NCBI GenBank assembly: GCA_010909165.1
Contig: MU008181.1
Location: forward strand, 868,001-932,000
DNA from: Anthoceros angustus
Taxonomy: Eukaryota > Streptophyta > Anthocerotopsida > Anthocerotales > Anthocerotaceae
DNA: 64,000 nucleotides
Direction: 5' to 3'
Below the pieces are notes generated by a model. The model was given only the letters and a program-made list of their open reading frames with translations, was not told the DNA's origin and ran no database searches. Positions within the stretch are counted from its first letter, which is position 1; the number at the start of each line of letters is the position of its first letter. The position numbers were made by a program, and so were the translations under genes. Shown here in pieces: positions 34,771-43,353 of this stretch.

Positions 34771-34869
34771 TTTGTCGCTCACCATGACACAGGGCGGTGA
34801 CATTTGTCGCTCACCATGACACAGGAGGCGGTGACATTTGTCGCTCACCATGACACAGGGCGGTGACAA
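34771..34869 (+). repeat. Subterminal triple repeat
   Basis: Three copies of TTTGTCGCTCACCATGACAC plus AGG(GAG)GCGGTGACA start at 34771, 34803 and 34837. They lie about 0.5 kb inside the right end, a position where transposase-binding repeats occur in many DNA transposons. No equivalent is seen at the left end. Confidence 0.8.
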
Positions 34870-35258
34870 TTTGGATTTGTTTGTTACGGCGTTTTGAGAG
34901 TTGAGCCCAGTGGTGGCTTTGTTGTGGTGCAATGTAAAGGCTGGTTACGAAGATGGTGTGCGCTTCTGCGCCGGGCACATGGCTGGCCCCTTGTGCGCCC
35001 AGCCTTGGATGGCTGCGATAGCCGGTAGCGCGGCGTACATGGCGCCTGCGCTATCGAGCGAAGGGCACTATGCCTTCGCGAGCATCTGGCCCTGTCTCCT
35101 CCTATCATCAAGCCACGGTAGCGGTTCGTGATGGCAAGCCCGGACAAGCGGCGGGCGAGATGGGGTCATGCGAATGGATGTCCGATGGCCCATGCCCTCC
35201 AGACTAAAAACTAAAACATTGTGTGTCACACAAAAAGATTCTCGACACCACATGCTTA

Positions 35259-35271
35259 GTGACGAGATCGG
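35259..35271 (+). repeat. Internal copy of the inverted-repeat core
   Basis: GTGACGAGATCGG repeats the inner half of the right terminal repeat (GTGACGAGATCGG within 35380-35406), about 120 bp further in and in the same orientation. Confidence 0.6.
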
Positions 35272-35379
35272 GACACGAGGCGGGCGCCAACGGCCGATGT
35301 CGTCAGTGTGCACGGAAGTTTTCCCGCCGTATGCGGCCGGAAAACTTCTTTGGTCACAATGGAAAAAAACCCTAAAGGG

Positions 35380-35406
35380 CCCGTGTGACGAGATCGGTAT
35401 TCCATA
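35380..35406 (-). repeat. Right terminal inverted repeat
   Basis: Reverse complement of 12718-12744 without mismatch. Confidence 0.85.
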
Positions 35407-35412
35407 GATTTC
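35407..35412. repeat. Right target-site duplication GATTTC
   Basis: Matches 12712-12717 exactly. Confidence 0.8.
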
Positions 35413-35580
35413 ACCGGCATATGCAGACGTCTTGATATATTAAGCTCTCTGCAAGTGACAAGTGTCTCGTTAATCCATTCATGCACGTCACTAATTAGAT
35501 GCAAGTGAAATACCACTACTTTTAATATTATTTTACTTATTCTATGAGGTGGAGGCGGGGCTTTGCCCCTGCTATGGTCT

Positions 35581-36570
35581 TCAGGCGTGCTTCTCTGGCC
35601 TCTTCTCAGCAGGGCGCGGCATCTTCGCCTTGCTCTTGTCAGGCTTTGGCTTTGATGAAGAAGCCTCCTTCTGGTGCGCTGGTTGCCGCACCTCTCCTTC
35701 CCGTTCCTCCTCATCATCTGGGGACAAAGGTGTCTCCCCTTCCATCACCCTCGGCAAGGACTCCTCCACCCTTGCTGTCTCCAATCTCCACTTATGCGAG
35801 CACTTCCTTTGTACGAGTGCACCAGGAAGGTGGAGAGATAGGACACCTGAAGCCCCTCCGTCAACAATGCCTCCCTATGTTGATGGCCTGATCGTACAAG
35901 ATGGTAGCCTAATCCACCTTCTTTCCACGGGACATCTCGTAGATATCAGCGGATGCGAATTCCCTAGGTAGGTCTTTCGCTGAGCACCGATTAGGCCAAG
36001 CCAAATCTTGGCCAAGAGGTTCCACTTCCTCTCCTTTAACAGGGACCCTCTCCAGCCATTTCGTTGAGTCCAAACCACCTCTAGAGAGTCGAGGAACTTA
36101 TCAAGCTCTACAGGCGCAATTCCTCCCGAGTTCTCGTCGGGGATGAGATACGTCTCCTGGAAGTGTTTGACAGTCCGAGCCCAGTCTAGTGGCTCCCCTC
36201 CCGTCTTTTCGCACTCATGCACCAGCAGAGGGCTGGCGTAGTGCCATCCTCGCGTCTCATAGAGCCACTCCATGCCCAGCTCTTTGGCATACTTGCGAAA
36301 AACTAACAAATCTCGCGGGGAGAAATTTGTATTGGTCGGCACTCCAAATCCCGTGCGACCTTCTTGCCCTTGGTTGGAGTGGGTTTCCCCCTTCCCCTTG
36401 GCTGAGCCTTGGATGATGATCGCTCGGATAAGCCAGAACCTGATCGGCGTGCAGGATCGACTGTGTTCAGGTGAGAAGGCGCGACGAGATCCAGATCTCA
36501 CTGGGACAAGGTCAAGTTTTTCTGGGAAGAGTAATAAAGAGGACTGATCGTGGAGCGTTGGAATTGTCAT
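35581..36570 (-). pseudogene. Unidentified minus-strand gene relic, possibly transposon-derived
   Basis: From ATG at 36570 the minus frame is open for 231 codons and reads like protein (FSPRDLLVFRKYAKELGMEW, WARTVKHFQETYLIPDENSG, RGSLLKERKWNLLAKIWLG). Near 35,970 a frame change is needed to continue into FASADIYEMSRGKKVD and ILYDQAINIGRHC. A further change leads to an acidic then Lys-rich tail (METARVEESLPRVMEGE, SSSKPKPDKSKAKMPR) ending at 35581. The layout vaguely recalls plant transposon-associated proteins with a KWNLLAK...ILYD core, but I cannot name the family. It begins about 170 bp outside the large element. Confidence 0.4.
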
Positions 36571-37555
36571 GGTGAGATATATTGGGATTCGGGGCTTTCA
36601 GTGCCAGTATCTGATCAGCTTGGCGAGAATGAAGTGGAGTTCAAGATTTCAGCGTCATACAATTGGGGTAAGGTCGTCGAACGTGGGTGATGAGCAGCTC
36701 GTTTGTTTGGAAATGCAGGTAGACCATGGTGCCAGGGTCCAGCTCCCACCCATCGAAGTCGATCTCTTGGGATATCTAAGCCGGAACCTGGCAGGCGAGC
36801 AGGATCGGGTGTGGTGGTCATAGCGGCAGCGGCTGGGTTGGACTTGTAGTCCCAACGAATTGACAGAAGAGGCAGCAGAATGTGAAGCTATCCTGCCAAG
36901 GGCAGCCCGTCGCTGCCTCCTCCTCCTGCTGCTGCTGCATGGTCCGGGCTGGCCACCAAGCCCTCCAGGCCCCAGCCAGTCTCCAGGCTCACATCCCTGA
37001 TTATATACGGTGGCCACGATCTTGTGCAACCCGTGTGGGGGATCCGTACGCGTCTTAACGTTGTTGGAGCTTTCCAAAGTTCGTCTCGTTACGAGAAGAG
37101 AAGATTGGGGCAATCAATGAAGCAATTTTGATTCCCTACAAAACTGGTTCCCCGAAGTAGATGGTTCTACCATGTGAGAGCAGCAATGGCTTGTCCTAAG
37201 ATGGTGTGTTACCAAGTGTTGTTAGACGGCAGCCAGCTTTATAAAAGAATTCTTCACCACAGGACGAAGACTTTCCAGTTATAAGAGATGAGGCTACAGC
37301 TAGAGAGTTATTCCTTAGCAACCGAACCACATTCTTGTTGGCATTGACGTACCGAAATACTGTGGGAGCTTAGAGGAGGAGATCGACAAATGGGAACCTA
37401 GTGGGTGTGTGCTTTGTGTGTGTGTGTGTGTAATCTTACCAGGCTAAAGGATTTCACAACCAGCAGAACGTCACAGGATCAGCAGCAAACCCGAATGAAT
37501 TTAGCGTAGCAGGGCATGGGGCTGTTGGAAGCCCGTCGTCTCTCAGTACCATACA
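36571..37555. other. Intergenic stretch, nothing recognised
   Basis: Short frames only. A (TG)n microsatellite of about 28 bases lies at 37405-37432. Confidence 0.5.
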
Positions 37556-37978
37556 AGAAGAGCATGACATTCGTGTGCCTCCTGCAGGCATGTGCAAGTG
37601 CGGACCTCCAGCGCTGTTGGAAAGGGGAAGCATCTTCTTGTGTATATCCGAGAACAAGGACATGAAGCTAGCTGGTGCAGTGTTGTATGCAAAGTGTGAT
37701 AAGCTTGGAAAGATGCTCAGAAAGTTTTTGATGCACTTGGTTGCAGTGGTTGATAGACTCGCTCAATAGAAGGCATGGCTATAGCCAATCCCGTGACATT
37801 TCTGTGCCTCCTGCAAGCATGTGCCAGTTGGGGACCATGTGCAGCTTTAAGGAAGGGACAGGCTGCATCTTCATGCTGAGATATATTACAGAACAAGGGC
37901 GTGAATCTGAGGTTGTGTGCAGCCAGGCGGCTGATGAATATTTATGAAAAGTGTGGCAGCGCCGAAGGTACGCTCACT
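37556..37978 (+). pseudogene. Decayed pentatricopeptide-repeat gene fragment
   Basis: Two successive degenerate PPR units can be read across frame changes: TFVCLLQACASADL with VYIREQGHEASWCSVV and YAKCDKLGKM, then TFLCLLQACASWGPC with RRLMNIYEKCGSAEG. The (L)LQACAS...YAKCG pattern is typical of plant organelle RNA-editing or maturation PPR proteins. Stops and frameshifts rule out function. Confidence 0.7.
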
Positions 37979-38410
37979 GGGTAGTGTTTGGTGTACTTAA
38001 AAAATGTGGTGACTTGGCCTAATGTGATAGCTATCGGTTCCCTAAGGGGCATGGGACGGGGAGCCCTTTGTGTGTACAGTGCTGTGCAAGAAGATGACAA
38101 GTCTGCATAATAGTGCTGGAATGTGTAACAGTGAGCAATGTGCTGTTGTTTCACCGGCCTGCCCTCCTGTAGCGGAATAATCTGTGAATGCACCTGAACT
38201 GCAAACGCAAAGAAAACGGAAGGGTTTAACTTGACCTTAAAAGGAATGTAACGACAACGAACCTAACTCAACAAGGAATCAGCACTTCAGTCATAAGTTG
38301 ATCGATTTACAAGTATGCAGCCATGCAGCAGTTGGCGCAGTGACGAAGTTGGGATACCGGAAAGCATCAAAAGGTGTAGGCATTGCGTGCGAAGCGGAAA
38401 ACTTAGCCAG

Positions 38411-38636
38411 CTGTGCAGCCACTTGTGATGGGTCTAAATGAGATTCGCAGGAGGCATTCGGTTCAAAGGCATTGGCCTCCAATTCCCGAGCAGGACCCAT
38501 CCGTTCCCAAGTACCAACAGAGGCTGTGCAGCCACTTGTGATGGGTGAAGATGAGTTTGGCAGGAGGCATTTGGCTCAAAGGAATTGAACCCCAATTCCC
38601 AAGAAGGAATCACCCAGCTCTTACACTAAAAGCATC
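38411..38636 (+). repeat. 113-bp tandem duplication
   Basis: Two copies beginning CTGTGCAGCCACTTGTGATG (38411 and 38524), about 85% alike by eye. They lie just downstream of the minus-strand E3-like relic. Confidence 0.75.
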
Positions 38637-38639
38637 ACT

Positions 38640-39960
38640 TGTTACAGCCCTTGGCCACGACACAGACCACACCAGCCGAGGTATGATTCTTCGCCATTTG
38701 GGGCATGCTCAATTCCCAAAGGACAACACTTAGGGCCTCGACACTTGACAAGGCCTCTTTCTCCCGAAAAGTGACAGGAGTCACATAAGTGAGCAGTTCC
38801 AAAGCGCAAAAGTAAGTAGCCACGGAGCAGCAATATCTGCACTTAAATTCCATATAACCAGTGCCATGGCCTGATACCTTGCATATTCCATGGCCAGCTG
38901 CGGCAGCAGAACAGCGGCCACCACGTAAACTTGCGCGGATCATAACCGTCTCCCCTGCACGATCGAGGATGATTGGTAAAAGCTTGCAAACGACTCTAGA
39001 AGACCTTGAATCAATGAACAAGAGAAAATGACTCGTCTCCTGCCATACCCTAAACCCTAACCCCGGGGATACTTCGTCATGGCACCCATCACTGATCCTT
39101 CGTTGCTTCTCTCTTCTACGCCTTGTGTACCCTCCGCTTCTAAAACTTCCACACACTCCACAACTTCCACGCCTTGTATCCCACTTGCTCCATCTTGAGC
39201 CGCTGCATGACCATATGCCCAACGTGCACAACGACATGACTGAGGATCTCTTTGCATGATATGAACGGATGTTGCTTCACCAAGAACGTGCACATCCTCG
39301 TGTTATCTCTCATGCCCACGAAAGCTAATTTTGGGGAACCACTCATCAATCGGCCTCTTTGCACGGTGAAAGTGCACCATATGCCCGCAGGCCCGACATG
39401 CATTCTCACTGTCGCGAAAGAAAGAGCGTCCAGAAATGCGATTGGGGTTAGCAAAACCACCTCTAGACAGGGAAGGCAAGTACGATCGTCGTCAACTCCT
39501 CCACAGCGATGCCCACATTACGTAAGCGTCAGCAGCTCCCTACAGTCCGATTCCGAGCAAACAGCAGAAGCAAGATTCGACACCTGCACAAAGTCTCTCC
39601 TGTAGCCAAGCAGCAAACCGTGCAAGTGCTGGAGTAACTCGCAGTTTCCGCGGTTACGCCCCTTCCGTATCCTGCAGGCCTGCCAAGCTAGCTCAGGATC
39701 ATCCGGCAAGCTCCAGCTGAATTTGCAGCTACGCAGCCCCAGGTTGCTGGACGATACACATCCTTTCCGACGGGCTGCCTGTTGGGCAAGGGTGCTCCTA
39801 AGTATTTGTGGAATTGTGTTCCCGCCTAATTCGCCCCTTATCGGTTCTTTGTACGACACAATGAGAGGCAAATGCGAGGTGAGGCAGCTTGGGTTCGGGC
39901 GGGTGACAGGTGGATTGCGCAAGCCGGAACTGTTGCGTGGGATCGCCATCCGACATGCCC
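38640..39960 (-). pseudogene. MYCBP2/Highwire-type RING-tandem-cysteine E3 C-terminus, frameshifted
   Basis: MYCBP2 (PHR, RPM-1, Highwire) proteins end in a RING followed by a tandem-cysteine domain that forms the RCR-type E3 catalytic unit. On the minus strand the motifs appear in order. First is a cysteine/histidine cluster (CGHRCGGVDDDRTCLPCLE, near 39,500). Next is KEILSHVVVHVGHMVMQRLK, in the place of the helix after the RING. Then come RGDGYDPRKFT and EFKCRYCCSVATYFC, followed by GTAHLCDSCH and a terminal CPLGIEHAPNGEES...CGLCRGQ. Consecutive motif pieces lie in different frames with no room for introns (for example within 38,795-38,815, between YFC and GTAHLC), so the copy is broken. 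Stop at 38640 region. No PHR or RCC1-like parts are present. Confidence 0.6.
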
Positions 39961-40367
39961 CCTCCTGCGGTTTGACAAATCAGGGCAAGCTGTTAGGATG
40001 GCGATGGAGCCTCATGGACTTGTTGCTTCTTTGTGGGCTGTGGCAGGCCCTCGTCGTTCTGAAATCCTGAGCGGCAGTTGGCCAGCCAATCTCTTGTGTC
40101 ATGTCCCAGCATGGTTTGGGTTGGCAGAGAGTGCTGTCGTCCTATGTCCGGGGAAAGGGACAGCCTCTGCCAGATCGAGGCGTAGCCTATAAGCCGAAAT
40201 TCAGAGAAATTCCATATGAGCAGCCGACCCGCGCTTTGGGGGGGAAAAAAGGGCTTGGCGAGGGGAGCATTTTTTGGGGGAAAAAGACGATGACACGCAG
40301 CAGAGTGATGGGGAGAAAGCTCGCGTAGCTTGCAAGAATTGGAGAAAGCGGAAGCGGAAGCGGAAGC

Positions 40368-41230
40368 ATGGCGTGGATCACCAGGTTCGTGGCGATGCTC
40401 TGTTTCCTGGCTGCGGGGCTGGTGGTGTCGCCGGAGGCCTGGACGGGCAGGCTGAAGGATGCAGGAGGCCTGTCGGAGCAGGAGAGTTTCCCGACCAGTG
40501 GAGGCCTGGTGGCGTTGCGGCTGGCGCATCTTCTCAGTTTCGCCACGGCTTTCGGGTCCTCGCTCTGGGTCACCTTCATCGGCGGCATCATCATGTTCAA
40601 GTAGGATTGAGTGCGGAATTGGTTGATTGATTGATTGCAGCAGCTGGTTTGATTGCCAGGCATCGGCATCTCAGTTTGCCCTTGCCCCTGTCGTGCGCAG
40701 GCATCTGCCTCGGCACCAGTTCGGCAATCTGCAGGCCCAGATGTTTCCCGTCTTCTTTAAGTTGGTTGCCGCCTGTGCCGCCATCTGCACCGCGGCGTTC
40801 GCTACCCTGCATCCCTTGAGTTCTGCGAGCGGGCTGGAGAGGTTGCAGCTGGCGTCGCTGGGAGCCTCGCTTTTCTTTATCTTCCTCAATCTCGCCTTCT
40901 TCCAGCCGCTCACCATCAAGGTGAGTTGCATTTTCGGGGCCGCTGAGGAAGGCTGTTTTTCAGGCTGTTGTGGTGAGGGTTAACGGGGCAGTGTGTGGAA
41001 TTCTTGGATGGCAGCTGATGCGGGAGAGGCATAAGATTGAGCGGGAGGAGAACATCGGGGACGAGGTTGGCAGGTCCAAGAACCTGGAGGTTGCGAAGCG
41101 GAGCCCCAAGCTGGCTGCTATGAACAAGCGATTTGGGATGGTTCATGGATTGTCGTCTTTGTCCAATCTGTTTGCTTTCGGAGGCTTCGCAGTCCACTCC
41201 TGGTACCTCGCGGGCAGACTGGTTCTGTAG
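40368..41230 (+). CDS. TMEM205-like (DUF4149) membrane protein
   Basis: Three exons (40368-40600, 40701-40920, 41015-41230) give 222 residues. The protein has about four hydrophobic segments: the N-terminus, LRLAHLLSFATAFGSSLWVT with GGIIMFK, a central FFIFLNLAFFQPLTI and the C-terminal MVHGLSSLSNLFAFGG. Family marks are LPRHQFGNLQAQMFP, MRERHKIEREENIGDEVG, AMNKRFGMVHGLSSL and HSWYLAGRLVL, as in plant TMEM205-like proteins. Function is not established in plants; animal TMEM205 is linked to cisplatin resistance. Unusually pure GGGGGGAAAAAA-type tracts lie just upstream (40,237-40,287). Confidence 0.88.
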
Positions 41231-41284
41231 GGCGGAATTTGGATAGTGTTTGCAAGAGTGACACAAGGCAGGGACTAGACCCTT

Positions 41285-43117
41285 TCAGAATTTATTCAAG
41301 AATTTTAGGTAAGCCTGTATATAGTTCCGCTTTGCTGGTATCAAGTGTCCGAATTCGTGCCTGATGGAAACTGCAGAACCTGGCTTGAACGTGGATGCTA
41401 ACTGCTGGCTTTCTGAGGGAGTGATCTGTCTGTCATGGCCAACGTCTCCGCCGTAGATGTGTAGTGACGGGCAGTCTACAAGCACGCCGGCTGGCATGGC
41501 CAGGACGTGCTCAGGGGCAGGGGATAGGAAGCCTGAACAACAAATTACAAACCTGAAATCCACCAGTTTCAGTGGATCTGTAGAACGAGCAGCACATAGA
41601 GCTGCAGCTATTGCCGCACCCTGTGAGAAACCCAGCACTCCATCGAAGGGGCCTTGTTCCGCAAACACGTTCTGCAGAAAGAGCCATGTTCCTGCCCATC
41701 CTGCGGTTTGGGTTTTGTATTGCAGTGGGTCGAAGGATCCCTCCAGCACTGACCCTCTCTCCAGATGCTTTGATGCTTGCAAGGTTTCAGGAGTTACGAG
41801 CCAAGCATATTTCCTTCCAGGCACCAATAGATTCTCCAGGCTAGTTTCTGCTTCTTCAGATCTCTGCCCCATGGCACGCACAAAGGGAAGCTCGTGTGGT
41901 GCATCTACGAAGACGAAATCTGCTACCCCTTTCAGCTTCTTCCTAAAGGCTGCTGTCCTGCCCTTGAAAGTGGAGGCACTTTGTCTGAAACCGTGCAGAC
42001 ACAGGATCCGCAGCTTCTGGCTCCGCGAAAACTTGAGAGATCGAGCTATGCAGCCGTCAGCAGTGGAAGGAGATACCCCTGCTTCATCAGGCACTTCACC
42101 ATCTGTTGCAGGAGCTTTTGTAGCACCGTCAGGACTCTGACATAATTCACACACGTACACCAACCCTGATTTGTCCTCCTTGCGACAATTATCGCAGACG
42201 AGCACCAGGATACGGCACAGGGAACACCGCACCCTGGAAGAGTAGTCGTCAAACGAAGCACTGCACAGCAAGCAGGAGCCCACAACACCACCATCCAGAC
42301 TGGGGACGGATATCCTATGGTCGAACACAAAATTCTTCCCCTTGAAGAACCCACCACGTGGAAATGCCTCCAAATACCTCTGAATGCCACCCGACAATTG
42401 CAACACGTCCTGGAATCCTTCACCCTTGCAACGGATGTAGGCGGATGCCATCTCACATCTCACACCGCCTGTGCAGTACATGAGGATCCGCTTGTTCCGC
42501 AGATGGTCTTCGTTCCTGTCAATCCACTCTGGCAAGTCACTGTACTGACGTACCCCTGGATCCAAACACTGCACTCCCGTTGGTGGGCAGAATTTTCCTA
42601 TCCTTGTCTCGTAGACGTTCCTGGCATCCACCATCACAACTCCGGAGGGAGGTGTCGTATGCTCTGTTGCCATACAACGTTCTGCAGCGTCTTCAAGTAC
42701 CCTGTGAAACTCTTCGGGAGACAGGTGTTCTCCTGCCTGGGAGATGGAAATCTCCGTCGAAGAAGGCATGCCCAAGGTCACCAGCTCCTTCACCACACGG
42801 ACTGATAGCGAATCGAAGCCACATTGCCGAGCCATCTGCTCATCCACAGGACTTGTGCAATATGCCAGCTTGAAATCAGTGCCCTCAAAACGTGGGTTGG
42901 CAGAAACAGCCTCAACATGTACTTGCAAGGCCGCCATCTTCCCTCCAACAGTCACGCTGACTCCATCAGGCGCTACACGGATGCGTCCCACTAGACACTG
43001 ATTGCTGCAGAGCGACAAGAACCACGCTTTCGCTGCTTCTGGGTCAGGGATGCTGGCAAACTTGTAATACAGCAACACTCCCTCCTCCTCTTGCCCCTCC
43101 ATGTCACGCTGTGTCAT
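41285..43117 (-). CDS. STR6: TrhO-like/rhodanese/FSH1 serine hydrolase fusion (STR6 type)
   Basis: An intronless frame of 610 residues from the first in-frame ATG at 43117. Residues about 10-100 match the N-terminal domain of bacterial TrhO/YceA (UPF0176), which hydroxylates U34 of tRNA. Residues about 120-255 are a rhodanese with the catalytic loop Y-C215-TGGVRC and VVMVDARNVYE. Residues about 280-330 hold four CxxC pairs that look zinc-binding. Residues about 360-610 are an FSH1-type alpha/beta hydrolase: ILCLHGFRQSASTFKGR, nucleophile in GFS498QG, acid D558 in YGGD, and H591 in EFGHLIP. Plants have the same three-part architecture (Arabidopsis STR6). All catalytic residues are present. The gene faces the iminopeptidase gene across a 236-bp gap. 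Confidence 0.9.
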   Translation of the reverse strand: MTQRDMEGQEEEGVLLYYKFASIPDPEAAKAWFLSLCSNQCLVGRIRVAPDGVSVTVGGKMAALQVHVEAVSANPRFEGTDFKLAYCTSPVDEQMARQCGFDSLSVRVVKELVTLGMPSSTEISISQAGEHLSPEEFHRVLEDAAERCMATEHTTPPSGVVMVDARNVYETRIGKFCPPTGVQCLDPGVRQYSDLPEWIDRNEDHLRNKRILMYCTGGVRCEMASAYIRCKGEGFQDVLQLSGGIQRYLEAFPRGGFFKGKNFVFDHRISVPSLDGGVVGSCLLCSASFDDYSSRVRCSLCRILVLVCDNCRKEDKSGLVYVCELCQSPDGATKAPATDGEVPDEAGVSPSTADGCIARSLKFSRSQKLRILCLHGFRQSASTFKGRTAAFRKKLKGVADFVFVDAPHELPFVRAMGQRSEEAETSLENLLVPGRKYAWLVTPETLQASKHLERGSVLEGSFDPLQYKTQTAGWAGTWLFLQNVFAEQGPFDGVLGFSQGAAIAAALCAARSTDPLKLVDFRFVICCSGFLSPAPEHVLAMPAGVLVDCPSLHIYGGDVGHDRQITPSESQQLASTFKPGSAVSIRHEFGHLIPAKRNYIQAYLKFLNKF

Positions 43118-43353
43118 CTGCCAGAATCTTTGAGGCAAGAACTGCCGGGAAACCGACCTAGCAAGGCATAGCGTCTGCGTAAATCAAATACGCTCAATCC
43201 GCAAAGAGAGCTCCAACAACCAGACGGAGAAAAAAATTGGTCAGATCCGTATCCGGGACCACGTGACGCAAGGTGCTGATTAAGCTGATCCACGCTTTTG
43301 TCGAGCTCGTCTAAAGTAGAAAGTTTGTGTAACAAACTCCATCTCTCTTTGGC
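43118..43353. promoter_or_regulatory. Compact divergent promoter region
   Basis: The 236 bases between the two start codons must hold both leaders and both promoters, unless the genes have distant leader exons. It contains no obvious TATA box but has CACGTG within GGGACCACGTGACGC at 43256-43270, a G-box. Confidence 0.55.

Larger units (their letters stand above)
12718..35406. mobile_element. 22.7-kb TIR-bounded giant DNA element, class unknown
   Basis: The ends are perfect 27-bp inverted repeats (12718-12744 and 35380-35406, starting TATGGAATACCGATCTCGTC) flanked by a perfect 6-bp direct repeat GATTTC. Together these are the mark of a cut-and-paste or integrase-mobilised element. The interior is GC-rich with several doubled or tripled modules, two arrays of a related AT-richer satellite in opposite orientations, and many broken coding-like frames. 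The coding-like strand is mainly minus left of about 25 kb and plus right of about 28 kb. I see no DDE transposase, retroviral-type integrase, DNA polymerase B, packaging ATPase or reverse transcriptase. A 6-bp duplication occurs in Maverick/Polinton and Dada elements among others, but these termini do not begin with the AG typical of Polintons. Confidence 0.8.

Noticed and set aside
13000-35000. CRISPR array or bacterial-type defence system in the repeat-rich region
   Set aside because: Repeats are long, diverged and adjacent without unique spacers, and the context is eukaryotic.
12718-35406. Maverick/Polinton assignment for the large element
   Set aside because: The 6-bp target duplication fits, but ends do not begin with AG, inverted repeats are short and no polymerase B, integrase, ATPase or protease motif is visible.
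39518-39949. Independent minus-strand gene upstream of the E3-like relic
   Set aside because: Its C-terminal part runs into the cysteine/histidine cluster of the same relic, so it was merged; the N-terminal half has no recognisable similarity.
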